64,000 nucleotides of DNA from Lachnospiraceae bacterium (GTDB taxonomy: Bacteria > Bacillota > Clostridia > Lachnospirales > Lachnospiraceae), in assembly GCA_017539565.1 (NCBI GenBank), contig JAFYCS010000085.1:1-64000 (forward strand), in the 5' to 3' direction. The stretch's first letter is position 1. Each line of letters begins with the position of its first letter. Shown here in pieces: positions 1 through 8,154 of this stretch. The notes under the pieces were generated by a model, which worked only from the letters and a program-made list of their open reading frames with translations, searched no databases and was not told the origin of the DNA. The translations under genes and the position numbers were made by a program.

Positions 1-47
<47 letters not shown>

Positions 48-153
48 CCGCTCTTCGCAACCTATAAAATTATATAGGTGCAATTAATGAATGTCAATGT
101 TTTTTTTATCCGTAAAACATAATAAGATACTACACTTTTTAATATATTTATAG

Positions 154-159
154 TATAAT
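154..159 (+). promoter_or_regulatory. -10 element upstream of the 251-877 gene
   Basis: A perfect TATAAT lies at 154-159 with no good -35 hexamer (TACACT at about 131). The leader to the gene is about 85 nt. It contains a TGTCCT/AGGACA inverted repeat at 191-196/216-221, just before the ribosome binding site. No known riboswitch was recognised. Confidence 0.35.
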
Positions 160-250
160 TTATATGGTGCTATCTGCGATCCGGACCATCTGTCCTAAAG
201 ATACACCAAGCTGAGAGGACAGCTATAAAATGATTAGGAGGGGGAATGCT

Positions 251-877
251 ATGAAAAACATTGTTATCATTATCCTTACTACTTTAGGTGGTATCCTGAC
301 CGTTATGTCCGGTCATGATCTGATCTTTACAAACAGCCAGACCTGGCTGACCGGCATCGAAGGAAGCAGTCTGACCGTCGTCCTGATCGCCGGCCTGGTA
401 TGCCTGGCTATCGTAGGTGTCATACTTCTGGTCAGCGCCAATAATCACAGAATTTCAGCGTCTGTATCCGCTCCGGATAAGAGTCAGCGGGAATATTACG
501 GTCCCGGAGCCGATTCCTTTAACGGTGCATACGGTGACAGAACAGCCTCCGGAGGTGACGTACGCAACATGGTTAGCGGTGCTTTTGCACGTACTGTATC
601 ACCCGATCCCGAACCGGCTCCCGTAAAGCCTGTTCCCATGGCCAATGCACCTGTCCCGGTTCAGGTACCGGTACGTACCAATGACGCGGTGGATCCCGTA
701 GCATTCGCTCGTTCCGGTGAAACCCCCGCAGGTGCGGCAGCTAATATGAACCCGCTCTATGGCGGTATAGTCGAGACCAAGAAAACCGATTATGTGTCTC
801 CCTACGCGGGAGTAGCCAGTAATGTTAATTACGATCCTGCATATGGGCTACAGCCCAACAACGGACAGAACGGCTGA
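251..877 (+). CDS. Small membrane protein with Pro-rich cytoplasmic or surface tail
   Basis: This 208-residue protein was not recognised as a named family. Two hydrophobic segments are visible near the N-terminus, at about residues 3-20 and 42-62 counted from the chosen start. They are separated by a short loop containing Trp and Thr. The rest is a low-complexity tail rich in Pro, Ala, Val, Gly and Tyr. The ATG at 251 is preferred over an in-frame ATG at 230 because AGGAGG at 236-241 sits 9 nt upstream of it and would otherwise be coding. The gene is monocistronic: tRNA-Pro lies before it on the other strand and a strong terminator follows. The function is unknown; a membrane-anchored structural or envelope protein is the most that can be said. 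Confidence 0.7.
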   Translation: MKNIVIIILTTLGGILTVMSGHDLIFTNSQTWLTGIEGSSLTVVLIAGLVCLAIVGVILLVSANNHRISASVSAPDKSQREYYGPGADSFNGAYGDRTASGGDVRNMVSGAFARTVSPDPEPAPVKPVPMANAPVPVQVPVRTNDAVDPVAFARSGETPAGAAANMNPLYGGIVETKKTDYVSPYAGVASNVNYDPAYGLQPNNGQNG

Positions 878-881
878 TCAT

Positions 882-916
882 AAAAAAGGTGAGGACACGC
901 TCCTCACCTTTTTTTT
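882..916. terminator. Bidirectional rho-independent terminator
   Basis: GGTGAGGA (889-896) pairs with TCCTCACC (901-908). The stem is flanked by an A-run on the left and a T-run on the right, so it can terminate both convergent genes. It overlaps the last codons of the minus-strand HAD gene. Confidence 0.85.
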
Positions 917-1515
917 ATTATCTCTTCCAGTTTCCCTTTAGCATCCTCATACGATGTGAATAAGATGGCATTCATTCCTTCGGCCAAAGCCGCATCTATA
1001 TTTACCTGACGGTCATCCAAAAACACACATTCTCCGGGCTCCAGAGTATACCGATTAAAAAGCAGTTTATATATAGCCGGATCAGGCTTGCTTATACGTT
1101 CAAATCCCGATATCACTTTTCCGTCAACATAAGGCGCAAAATCAAAATGCTTTTTCTCATGAACAGCAAACGTGCTTCTCGGATAATTTGATAAAAGGTA
1201 TACCTTATATCCTCTGCTTTTCAGTTCCTGCACCCAGGGTTTACTGTACGGGTATGTCCTGATTATGTCTTCGATCCTGTCAAAAAAAAGCTCTGCCTCC
1301 CGGGGATATTCGGAAACCCTTGCCTTCATCTCCGCGATAATATCTTCCGTCTCTCTTATTCCAAGATCGAATTCATCCCACAGACTGCTTCTGACAAGCC
1401 TGTCAGCAAAAATCTGAACCACCCTTTCGGGAAAGTTCAGATCTTCTCTCATGTATGCCTCGTACCGAAAATCGGCAAGCACCATACCTATATCAAATAC
1501 TATATTCTTTATCAT
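904..1515 (-). CDS. HAD-superfamily phosphatase, YihX-like
   Basis: A 203-residue cytoplasmic hydrolase of the haloacid dehalogenase superfamily, subfamily IA. Motif I is VFDIGMVLADF with the nucleophile Asp near residue 8. Motif II is LLSNYPRS near 128, motif III is the Lys in SKPDPAIYK near 161, and motif IV is VFLDDRQVNIDAA near 184. The helical cap between motifs I and II is full length. The sequence most resembles the YihX/glucose-1-phosphatase-like group, which removes phosphate from small sugar phosphates. The substrate cannot be told from sequence. AAGGAAG lies just upstream of the ATG. The gene is followed by the shared terminator at 882-916 and preceded by a co-directional prepilin gene 13 nt away. 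Confidence 0.8.
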   Translation of the reverse strand: MIKNIVFDIGMVLADFRYEAYMREDLNFPERVVQIFADRLVRSSLWDEFDLGIRETEDIIAEMKARVSEYPREAELFFDRIEDIIRTYPYSKPWVQELKSRGYKVYLLSNYPRSTFAVHEKKHFDFAPYVDGKVISGFERISKPDPAIYKLLFNRYTLEPGECVFLDDRQVNIDAALAEGMNAILFTSYEDAKGKLEEIIKKR

Positions 1516-1528
1516 TATTCTTCCTTGT

Positions 1529-2047
1529 TTACTGAATGGATATACAATCTCCTATATTATTCCAATTGTTTCCGTTGTTTGAAGTATAATGCTTTTTGCC
1601 TGTAATATCGGTATATGTAGCCCACATTGCAATAGGATTCATAAACCCTCCCTTGTACTGTATGTATATCTCAAGGCTGCCTCTGTCATGAGCCGATTCA
1701 AACAACGTCTCATATGTACTGCGATTAAAACCTGTCCCCCAATTCAGCGCGTCCCTGAACTCCTTACCAAACTTAGTATTGGTGGATCCCAAAAGTCCTT
1801 CCAGCGTTTGAGGATTGATCATGCTGTCTATCTCTGCCATGGATGCCGCATCCTGAACCACCTCAGGATCGTTTGCCGCATAGATCAGCGCCTGGTATAT
1901 AGCATCCATAGTCTGAAGGTCTGACGATACCTTCGACTTCTCTATATACTTCAAGAGCTGAGGTGCTATAATAGCTACCAGAAGAGCCATAATAGCGATC
2001 ACAACTATCAGTTCCACTAATGAAAATCCCTTATTATTCTTTTCCAT
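1529..2047 (-). CDS. Type IV pilin / type II pseudopilin-like protein
   Basis: A 172-residue protein with a classic class III signal. A short basic leader ends in KG, followed by FSLVELIVVIAIMALL, with Glu at position 5 of the mature protein, and a hydrophobic N-terminal helix. Prepilin peptidase would cut after the Gly. The start at 2047 is chosen over an upstream in-frame start at 2113 because GGGGAG lies just before it and the leader length then fits the family. The C-terminal part is globular, polar and rich in Asn and Tyr. No assembly ATPase, peptidase or platform gene is nearby, so it is an orphan pilin-like gene. It may be exported by a system encoded elsewhere. Substrate, adhesion or DNA-uptake roles are all possible. 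Confidence 0.85.
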   Translation of the reverse strand: MEKNNKGFSLVELIVVIAIMALLVAIIAPQLLKYIEKSKVSSDLQTMDAIYQALIYAANDPEVVQDAASMAEIDSMINPQTLEGLLGSTNTKFGKEFRDALNWGTGFNRSTYETLFESAHDRGSLEIYIQYKGGFMNPIAMWATYTDITGKKHYTSNNGNNWNNIGDCISIQ

Positions 2048-2154
2048 AATTTTTCTCCCCGAAAAATGACCGTCCCACTCACGGCAACTTGATTCTAACA
2101 CCAAAATTCCCAATTTTAAAGCGTTTTTATGATGTTTTTTTAGTGATTCATCTA

Positions 2155-2183
2155 TTGACCCCCGGCTTTCTTTCGAATAATAT
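2155..2183 (+). promoter_or_regulatory. Promoter of thrH
   Basis: TTGACC (2155-2160), a 17-bp spacer and TAATAT (2178-2183) form a good sigma-A type promoter about 30 bp before the thrH ATG. Confidence 0.65.
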
Positions 2184-2214
2184 ATACATGATACAAAAAT
2201 CGGAGGTATTGATT

Positions 2215-2817
2215 ATGGAAGTTGTATGTCTTGATCTTGAAGGAGTATTGGTTCCCGAGATATGGATCGCATTCTCAAAAGCCAGCGGGATCCCCGAGCT
2301 TAAACGTACTACCAGGGATGAGCCCGATTATGATAAATTAATGAGATGGAGACTTGGTATACTTAAAGAACACGGTCTCGGACTTAAAGAAATACAGGAA
2401 ACGATCGAGACTATCGATCCTCTTGACGGAGCAAAAGAGTTCCTGGACGAACTGCGCAGTCTGACCCAGACCATCATAATCTCTGATACCTTTACACAGT
2501 TCGCCAGCCCGCTTATGAAAAAGCTTGGCATGCCTACTATATTCTGCAATTCACTGGTGGTTGCACCAAACGGCGAGATCACCGATTTCAAGATGAGGAT
2601 AGAGAAGTCAAAGCTCAGCACCGTAAAGGCGTTGCAGTCCATCGGTTATGATACCATAGCATCCGGTGATTCCTACAATGATCTGGATATGATACTGGCC
2701 AGCAAGGCAGGCTTCCTGTTCAGAAGTACCGAACAGATCAAGAAAGACCATCCGGATCTTCCCGCTTTTGAGGAATACAGCGACCTGCTGGCAGCTATTA
2801 AGAAGGAATTGAGTTAA
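2215..2817 (+). CDS. thrH: Bifunctional phosphoserine phosphatase / homoserine phosphotransferase
   Basis: A 200-residue HAD protein that closely matches the Pseudomonas ThrH pattern: CLDLEGVLVPEIWIAF at the N-terminus, then TTRD..PDYD, SDTF in motif II, and GDSYNDLDM in motif IV near residue 160. ThrH removes phosphate from phosphoserine and can pass it to homoserine, linking serine and threonine synthesis. The catalytic Asp residues of motif I (DLE) are present. The start at 2215 is set by CGGAGG at 2201-2206 and by family length; a longer frame beginning at 2089 has no family match. It is a single gene with its own promoter. The convergent neighbour trmB is separated from it by a structured 104-bp spacer. 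Confidence 0.9.
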   Translation: MEVVCLDLEGVLVPEIWIAFSKASGIPELKRTTRDEPDYDKLMRWRLGILKEHGLGLKEIQETIETIDPLDGAKEFLDELRSLTQTIIISDTFTQFASPLMKKLGMPTIFCNSLVVAPNGEITDFKMRIEKSKLSTVKALQSIGYDTIASGDSYNDLDMILASKAGFLFRSTEQIKKDHPDLPAFEEYSDLLAAIKKELS

Positions 2818-2823
2818 GAAAGA

Positions 2824-2914
2824 CACAAGAAGGGGCCCGTCTTTTGGCATTAGGAGGGACCCGCAACGCGGGAGGTCCCTGATACCGCTTAAAAGGTGGG
2901 AAGATCGTCTTGTG
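2824..2914. other. 91-nt structured intergenic element (candidate RNA or double terminator)
   Basis: Almost the whole thrH-trmB spacer folds on itself. CACAAGA (2824-2830) pairs with TCTTGTG (2908-2914). CCCGTCTTTT (2836-2845) pairs with AAAAGGTGGG (2891-2900) over ten positions, including two G-U pairs. An apical stem GGGA-CCCGC/GCGGG-TCCC has a 3-nt bulge and a 3-nt loop. There is no long T-run on either side, so a simple terminator is not obvious. No known RNA family was recognised. Confidence 0.5.
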
Positions 2915-2921
2915 ACCCAGG

Positions 2922-3578
2922 TTAGAGCAAAGAGTTTTCAGATAATCTGATCACATACTTGCATATGGGATTTCCCATAGATGAGAAACGTTCCTCATAT
3001 TCGGTCATGATATTATCCTTCATGAGTTCGTCATCGGCATGAAGATCAAATGTAGAGAGCAGCAGTTCAAAGCTGCTCTCTTTTATTTCCTCAAGAGCAA
3101 AATCGAACAGGTCCCTGTTATCGGTCTTAAACTCGACCATTCCGCCGGGCTTGAGTATCTGCGCATATCTCGCAAGGAACTGCCTTGAAGGAAGTCTGCG
3201 CTTTGCATGTCTGTCCTTCGGCCAGGGATCGGAGAAGTTAAGATATATGCGGTCAATCTCCCCGGGTGCAAAACTGTCACAGATATATTCCGCATCCATT
3301 CTGATGAACCTCAGATTATCCAACGGTCTCTCCTCCATCTTCTGTATAGCGCGCAATAATACCGATGAATATTTTTCTATTCCAAGGAAATTCACATCCT
3401 TATCACGCAGTGCCAGATCCATAAGAAAACGCCCTTTTCCGGCACCTATCTCCAGCCTTATGGGCCTGTCATTTCCGAATACCTCACTCCACTTACCCTT
3501 ATGTGCGGTCTCATCATGGATCACGAATTCATTTTCTGCTATCACTTCCCTTGAACCGGGGATATTTTTCAGACGCAT
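2922..3578 (-). CDS. trmB: tRNA (guanine-N7-)-methyltransferase
   Basis: A 218-residue SAM-dependent methyltransferase that forms m7G46 in the variable loop of tRNAs. The SAM-binding loop EIGAGKGRF is at about residues 43-51. An acidic residue follows in GIEKY near 67-71. The family signature SDPWPKDRHAKRR is at 116-128, and the FKTDN motif lies further on. Length and motif order are typical of TrmB. GGAGG sits before the ATG. The start codon is only 36 nt from that of the divergent carboxypeptidase gene, so the two promoters must overlap. Confidence 0.95.
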   Translation of the reverse strand: MRLKNIPGSREVIAENEFVIHDETAHKGKWSEVFGNDRPIRLEIGAGKGRFLMDLALRDKDVNFLGIEKYSSVLLRAIQKMEERPLDNLRFIRMDAEYICDSFAPGEIDRIYLNFSDPWPKDRHAKRRLPSRQFLARYAQILKPGGMVEFKTDNRDLFDFALEEIKESSFELLLSTFDLHADDELMKDNIMTEYEERFSSMGNPICKYVIRLSENSLL

Positions 3579-3602
3579 CTTTATTTTTTCCTCCGTTTTG
3601 CT

Positions 3603-3608
3603 TATAAT
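3603..3608 (+). promoter_or_regulatory. -10 element abutting the carboxypeptidase start
   Basis: TATAAT at 3603-3608 ends only 6 nt before the ATG at 3615, and no Shine-Dalgarno sequence lies between them. If this is the real -10, the transcript starts at or next to the ATG and is leaderless. The -35 region is weak. Confidence 0.45.
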
Positions 3609-3614
3609 ATCAGC

Positions 3615-5087
3615 ATGAAAAAGCTGTTGTTATTACTTCCCATTTTAATATTCTTATGCTTTCCCATAAGCGCACGCGCTACAGCCCAGGATTATCTTGA
3701 TGAAGCCGAAGCACGCAAAGAAGAACCTGTTCAGAGCAACGAAACTCCCGACTGGCCCCAGGGTCCGGCTATAGGCGCCGAATCCGCAGTGCTGATGGAC
3801 GCAGATACAGGTGTGCTTCTGTATGCAAAAAATATAGACGAACACTTATATCCCGCATCTACAACAAAGCTCATGACCTGCCTTGTAGCCATAGAAAACT
3901 GCCCGCTGAATGAGCTCATCACCATAAGCCAGGCTGCGATAGACGCAAACGAGAGCGACGGCTCCCATATGTATCTTACCGCAGGCGAGCAGCTCACTCT
4001 GGAAGAACTGCTCTACGGTATCATAATCAACTCTGCCAATGAAGCCTGCAACGCGGTGGGTGAACATATCGCCGGTTCCATGGATGCCTATGTCGACATG
4101 ATGAACGCAAAGGCTGCGGAACTGGGCTGTACCAACACGCATTTCGTGACCACCAACGGTCTTCATGACGACGACCACTACACCAGTGCTCACGATCTGG
4201 CACTTATCGGACGTGCTTTTTTCTCTCATGAGATACTTGCAAGCATAGCCTGCACAACGCGTCACGTGATCCCGGAAACAGAACTTCACGGTGAGCATAA
4301 TCTCAAATCAAAGAACAAATTGTATCCGGGCCAGGAATACGAATATAACGGACTCCTGGGTTCAAAGACGGGCTTTACCAGCAAGTCCCGCCAGACACTT
4401 GTATCCTGCGCCCAGCGCGGCGGCTTAAGGCTTATCTGCGTCATAATGATGGAAGAAAGCCCCTATCAGTTCACCGACACTACAGAGCTGTTCGATTACG
4501 GCTTCAGTCATTTCGGTTATACTCCGGCGGATGAACTGGACAGCCGTTTTGATATAAGCAATTCCGACTTTTTCAACTCATCCGGAGATATCTTCGGTAA
4601 TACCTCTCCCCTCGTCTATGTTCAGAGCGGTGCGCGTATACTGCTGCCGGACAGTTTAAGCCTTGACGATGTAAAGACGGAAGTTGTATATACCGACATC
4701 CCCAAGGAATGGCTTGCCCGGGTTGATTACAGTTACGAAGGCATCACCCTGGGATCTGCTCCGGTCCTCTGCAACAACAATCCCATTGAACAGGAAGTGC
4801 ATATCACTTCCCAATCCGTCACAGGAAAAAGTTTAAGCGATGATAAAGTCTACGTCAATATCAATCAGGTCCTCAGGTTCATCATCTTCGGAAGCATAAG
4901 CATAATGGTACTGCTGCTGGTAATACGCCTTGCACGCCTGTCTCTGGGCCACGCACGCAGGGTACGCCGTATCAAACAAAAAAGGGAAGAGGTGTTAAAA
5001 TCACGCTCCACCCTCAAAAAGAATTACCGCAGCAGCAGACAACATCACGGCCCGGATGACGACAGGCATCTCCGCCGGCGCAAATGA
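3615..5087 (+). CDS. D-alanyl-D-alanine carboxypeptidase (penicillin-binding protein)
   Basis: A 490-residue secreted, membrane-anchored S11-family peptidase that trims the terminal D-Ala from peptidoglycan stem peptides. It has a signal peptide (about 1-22, Lys-Lys then a Leu-rich core). The three penicillin-binding motifs are SxxK (S82-TTK85), SxN (S140-AN142) and KTG (K251-TG253). A C-terminal beta-rich domain follows. A transmembrane helix at about 420-440 and a very basic Arg/Lys/His tail replace the usual amphipathic anchor. The ATG is certain because the signal peptide begins there, yet no ribosome binding site precedes it. Its stop codon directly abuts the stop codon of the convergent response-regulator gene, with no intergenic base. 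Confidence 0.93.
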   Translation: MKKLLLLLPILIFLCFPISARATAQDYLDEAEARKEEPVQSNETPDWPQGPAIGAESAVLMDADTGVLLYAKNIDEHLYPASTTKLMTCLVAIENCPLNELITISQAAIDANESDGSHMYLTAGEQLTLEELLYGIIINSANEACNAVGEHIAGSMDAYVDMMNAKAAELGCTNTHFVTTNGLHDDDHYTSAHDLALIGRAFFSHEILASIACTTRHVIPETELHGEHNLKSKNKLYPGQEYEYNGLLGSKTGFTSKSRQTLVSCAQRGGLRLICVIMMEESPYQFTDTTELFDYGFSHFGYTPADELDSRFDISNSDFFNSSGDIFGNTSPLVYVQSGARILLPDSLSLDDVKTEVVYTDIPKEWLARVDYSYEGITLGSAPVLCNNNPIEQEVHITSQSVTGKSLSDDKVYVNINQVLRFIIFGSISIMVLLLVIRLARLSLGHARRVRRIKQKREEVLKSRSTLKKNYRSSRQHHGPDDDRHLRRRK

Positions 5088-6161
5088 TCAGGAATACTGC
5101 TTGCAGAATGCCTCTATGAGCAGACGGCTCCGTTTGAAGCAGTCAAGCATCTTCTCGGAGAAAACTCCGGCATCTCCGCCGATTATCATTGAAAAAGCCT
5201 TATCCATATCAAAAGCATCACGATAGCTTCGGTCTGATATAAGTGAATCATACACATCGGCTATTGATACTATCTGTGCCTCAATGGGTATGGCATCCCC
5301 GGCAAGATGATCAGGATAACCGCTGCCGTCGTACTTCTCATGATGATGACGGCAGATATTATAGCTGACCTCTATATAATCCTTATTCTGAAGTTCCTTT
5401 ATCTGTTCAAGTATCTCACAGCCGCGGGTAGTATGGCTCTTGACCACCTCGAATTCATCAGGTGTGAGCTTTCCGGGCTTGAGCAGTATCGCGTCAGGTA
5501 TTGCTATCATGCCTATATCATGCAGCGCACTTGCACTTTCTATTATCTCAACCTTCTCGGGAGTGAGACGGTATTCCTTTCCGTACAGCTTTATCATTGC
5601 CTGTGCCAGGATACGTGAGATACCTTTTATCTTCTTTATATGTGCATTTGATTCCAGGTTACGGAATTCGACTATGGAACTCATGACTTCCATAAGCCTG
5701 TCGTTAAATGCCTTAAGTTCCTGATTCTTTTCCTTGATCTGAGCCGTCTGCTGGCTTATTATGCTCTTTAACTGGGCACTGCTGTGATAAAGGGAAATGG
5801 TATTCTTAACACGTCCCACCACGATCTCCGGTGTAAACGGCTTTAAGATAAAATCCACCGCTCCGTTATCATAACACTCCTTAACCAGATCGCTGTCAAG
5901 CGTTGTAGTCATCATAACGATAGGGATACGGTCTGTGACTTTCTTGACTTTAAGCACCTTAAGCAGCGCGCGTCCGTCAACTACCGGCATATGGACATCC
6001 AGAAGCAGTATGGCCACATCCTGATGATTCTGCATCAGAAACTCCATGGCCTGACGCCCGTTCTCGGTAACCGCAACGGTATAATCTTCCTGGAAGAGCG
6101 ATTTCAGATAATTTCTGTTTTCTTCGTCATCGTCAGATATCAGTATCGTAGTGCGCGCCAT
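5088..6161 (-). CDS. Response regulator with HD-GYP c-di-GMP phosphodiesterase domain
   Basis: A 357-residue cytoplasmic protein. The receiver domain (1-120) has an acidic pocket D10-D12, phospho-acceptor D55 in LLLDVHMP, and K107 in LKPF. A coiled linker spans about 125-165. The HD-GYP domain has HD at 214-215 (ALHDIGMIAIPD), HHH/E around 272-275 and the GYP signature at 281-283 (DGSGYPDHLAGDAIP). HD-GYP domains hydrolyse cyclic di-GMP to GMP, and the receiver would link this to a histidine kinase. No kinase is encoded nearby. It is the last gene of an operon after the FapA-like gene (19-nt gap), with GGGGGA before its ATG. This suggests c-di-GMP control of a surface or motility trait shared with those genes. 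Confidence 0.92.
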   Translation of the reverse strand: MARTTILISDDDEENRNYLKSLFQEDYTVAVTENGRQAMEFLMQNHQDVAILLLDVHMPVVDGRALLKVLKVKKVTDRIPIVMMTTTLDSDLVKECYDNGAVDFILKPFTPEIVVGRVKNTISLYHSSAQLKSIISQQTAQIKEKNQELKAFNDRLMEVMSSIVEFRNLESNAHIKKIKGISRILAQAMIKLYGKEYRLTPEKVEIIESASALHDIGMIAIPDAILLKPGKLTPDEFEVVKSHTTRGCEILEQIKELQNKDYIEVSYNICRHHHEKYDGSGYPDHLAGDAIPIEAQIVSIADVYDSLISDRSYRDAFDMDKAFSMIIGGDAGVFSEKMLDCFKRSRLLIEAFCKQYS

Positions 6162-6180
6162 CCCGGCATCCCCCTTAGAC

Positions 6181-8154
6181 TCATAACTCTTCGAAGCTTA
6201 CGCTTCTGCCTCTTGCAAAGAACTTTGACCTTTCTATATCTTTATCCAGTAACCAGCTGCTGCCGTTTATCGTCATCCTGGTATTCTTATAGGCAGTATC
6301 GGTTACAACGATATAAAGATTTGACTCTTTGTGGATAACATCATCCATCTTATCCTGTACTTCCTGCAGTGCGGCATATTCTTTCTTCTGCTGCTCGAGT
6401 ACATCCTGAAGCTTAAGATATATGGGATTGGTACGTCCGTTTAATGCCCCGACCTTCCTGAGCACCTGGTTCATTCCGTCACGTACCTTTTCCATCTCAT
6501 CTTCCAGCTCCTTACGGCGTTTGCGGAGTTTGGAAAAATTCTCATGCATCGTATTGACCGAACCCACTTCCGCATCCGTACGGGTTCCGAATTCACCGCC
6601 CATTATCGCGGTCTGTATACCCTCGCCTGCAACGATCCGCCCGCCGCATATAAGGCTGCGCTTGCCGTGGGTCATAACTTGTTTCTTACAGAATATATTG
6701 CTGTTAAGTATATAATCGGCTTCAACATTGCCTTCGGCCACTACATTTGCATTTTCAAAGAAGGCCGCCACCACATTACCACCGGCCTCCAGCTCACCTT
6801 TACCGTCGGCGTTGATCCCGCGGCGTATCACCACATCACCGCCGGCCTTCAGTATGGCCGCCTCAACAGAACCGTCTATAATTATATCTCCGCCGGCCTT
6901 CAGTATGGCGCTTTCCAGAACACTTCCGCGCACATATATATCACCCTCAAAGGAAACGTTTGTGCCGTAGCCCACATCTTCCTTAAATTCCAGCTGCTCT
7001 ACAATGCTGAGCATGCCGTTCTTGATGCTTGCCAGACCTTCCTTCTTGGAAACATAGGTCACACCGTCATCAAGTATACGGATCTTATCAAGAGACAGAC
7101 GCGGCAGGTTTTTTCCTGATGTTGCAGGAAGTTCCATGCCGAAAACATTCTTTCCTACCTTTCCGCTGGTAGCAGGATGATAGATCGCCACAGCCTGTCC
7201 CGGCTGCACATAACTGTATGTCCTCTGGGCCATATAGTCTATGCTGCCATCCTCACCCATATGCGGCGCTGATCCTTCGTCTTCCACCAGATACTCATAC
7301 CAGCCGTCTTCACCCATCACGGAAGGCTCCCCGGATGCTATAAGTATATCTTCACCGGGCTTTATCGTTCTGGGATCAAATTCCTTATCTTCGGTGATCA
7401 GTCCGGTAGTTAGACCATACAGATTAAGCAGGACCTCAAGCTTCTTACGCTCAAAGTTATCGGGAAAACTCTTTTTAAGCTTAAGATATGCTTCCATTCC
7501 ACCGTCAACCGTGCAGATGGTGGCTTCTGTTTCAAGGTCTGTAATGGTTATATCTATTGATTCGGGATTCTGCGCATATTTTTTTCTCAGAAGATCCAAA
7601 TGTATCCTCTGCATATCGGGCATGCTGTATATAAGCCTTGCATAACTGCTGACATCAAGCCCCTGCATCAGTCCCAGACGGATCTCCCTCATCTGGACAT
7701 CTTTATAGTACTTGCTTGTATAGAATGAAACATCAAGCCTCTGCTCGAGACCGATGCGTATCTCTCTCATCTGGCGGAAAGTAAGCTCCGCACTGTCATA
7801 CAGGCTGACATTCAGTCCACGTTTTAATCCTTTTTCTATTTCATCGAGCTGGGGATAACCATAGATACTCTTGTCATAGTCATCCATGCTCCTGGCAGCG
7901 GCAGCCGGCTGGTCAGATACCGTTGCTGCCAGATCGTCCAGGTTAAGATCGCTCAATATCTTCTGATAGGCATCTTCACTGCTTCCCGGCATTTTAACAG
8001 AACTATCCGGTGATCCCTCATCATCAGAAGCACCGGGTATTACTATATCCTGTCCTTTATCCTGTTGATCCTGGACGCTTTCTAAGAGTTTAAGGAGATC
8101 GTCATCATCTCCAAGCAAACTTCCCAGATTGTCGTCTTCAAAGAAATCAGCCAT
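6181..8154 (-). CDS. FapA / DUF342 family protein with N-terminal helical repeats
   Basis: A 657-residue protein. The central and C-terminal part (about 300-540) is the FapA/DUF342 right-handed beta-helix, with repeated runs such as ILKAGGDIIIDGSVE and ILKAGGDVVIRRG and a VAEGNVEADYILNS segment. A coiled coil at about 550-610 (RKRRKELEDEMEKVRDG) and a small final domain follow. FapA proteins affect flagellar or polar assembly in Vibrio; their role in Firmicutes is open. The N-terminus is acidic. Residues 99-193 hold four diverged repeats of about 25 residues around the pattern QMREIRxGLxxxLDVSxY, a repeat also met in other Firmicutes proteins. The gene overlaps the preceding YcxB-like gene by 8 nt and precedes the HD-GYP regulator, so all three are translated as one operon. 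Confidence 0.82.
   Translation of the reverse strand: MADFFEDDNLGSLLGDDDDLLKLLESVQDQQDKGQDIVIPGASDDEGSPDSSVKMPGSSEDAYQKILSDLNLDDLAATVSDQPAAAARSMDDYDKSIYGYPQLDEIEKGLKRGLNVSLYDSAELTFRQMREIRIGLEQRLDVSFYTSKYYKDVQMREIRLGLMQGLDVSSYARLIYSMPDMQRIHLDLLRKKYAQNPESIDITITDLETEATICTVDGGMEAYLKLKKSFPDNFERKKLEVLLNLYGLTTGLITEDKEFDPRTIKPGEDILIASGEPSVMGEDGWYEYLVEDEGSAPHMGEDGSIDYMAQRTYSYVQPGQAVAIYHPATSGKVGKNVFGMELPATSGKNLPRLSLDKIRILDDGVTYVSKKEGLASIKNGMLSIVEQLEFKEDVGYGTNVSFEGDIYVRGSVLESAILKAGGDIIIDGSVEAAILKAGGDVVIRRGINADGKGELEAGGNVVAAFFENANVVAEGNVEADYILNSNIFCKKQVMTHGKRSLICGGRIVAGEGIQTAIMGGEFGTRTDAEVGSVNTMHENFSKLRKRRKELEDEMEKVRDGMNQVLRKVGALNGRTNPIYLKLQDVLEQQKKEYAALQEVQDKMDDVIHKESNLYIVVTDTAYKNTRMTINGSSWLLDKDIERSKFFARGRSVSFEEL

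Noticed and set aside
191..221. Riboswitch in the leader of the first plus-strand gene
   Set aside because: Only one 6-bp inverted repeat is present, and no conserved riboswitch core was recognised.
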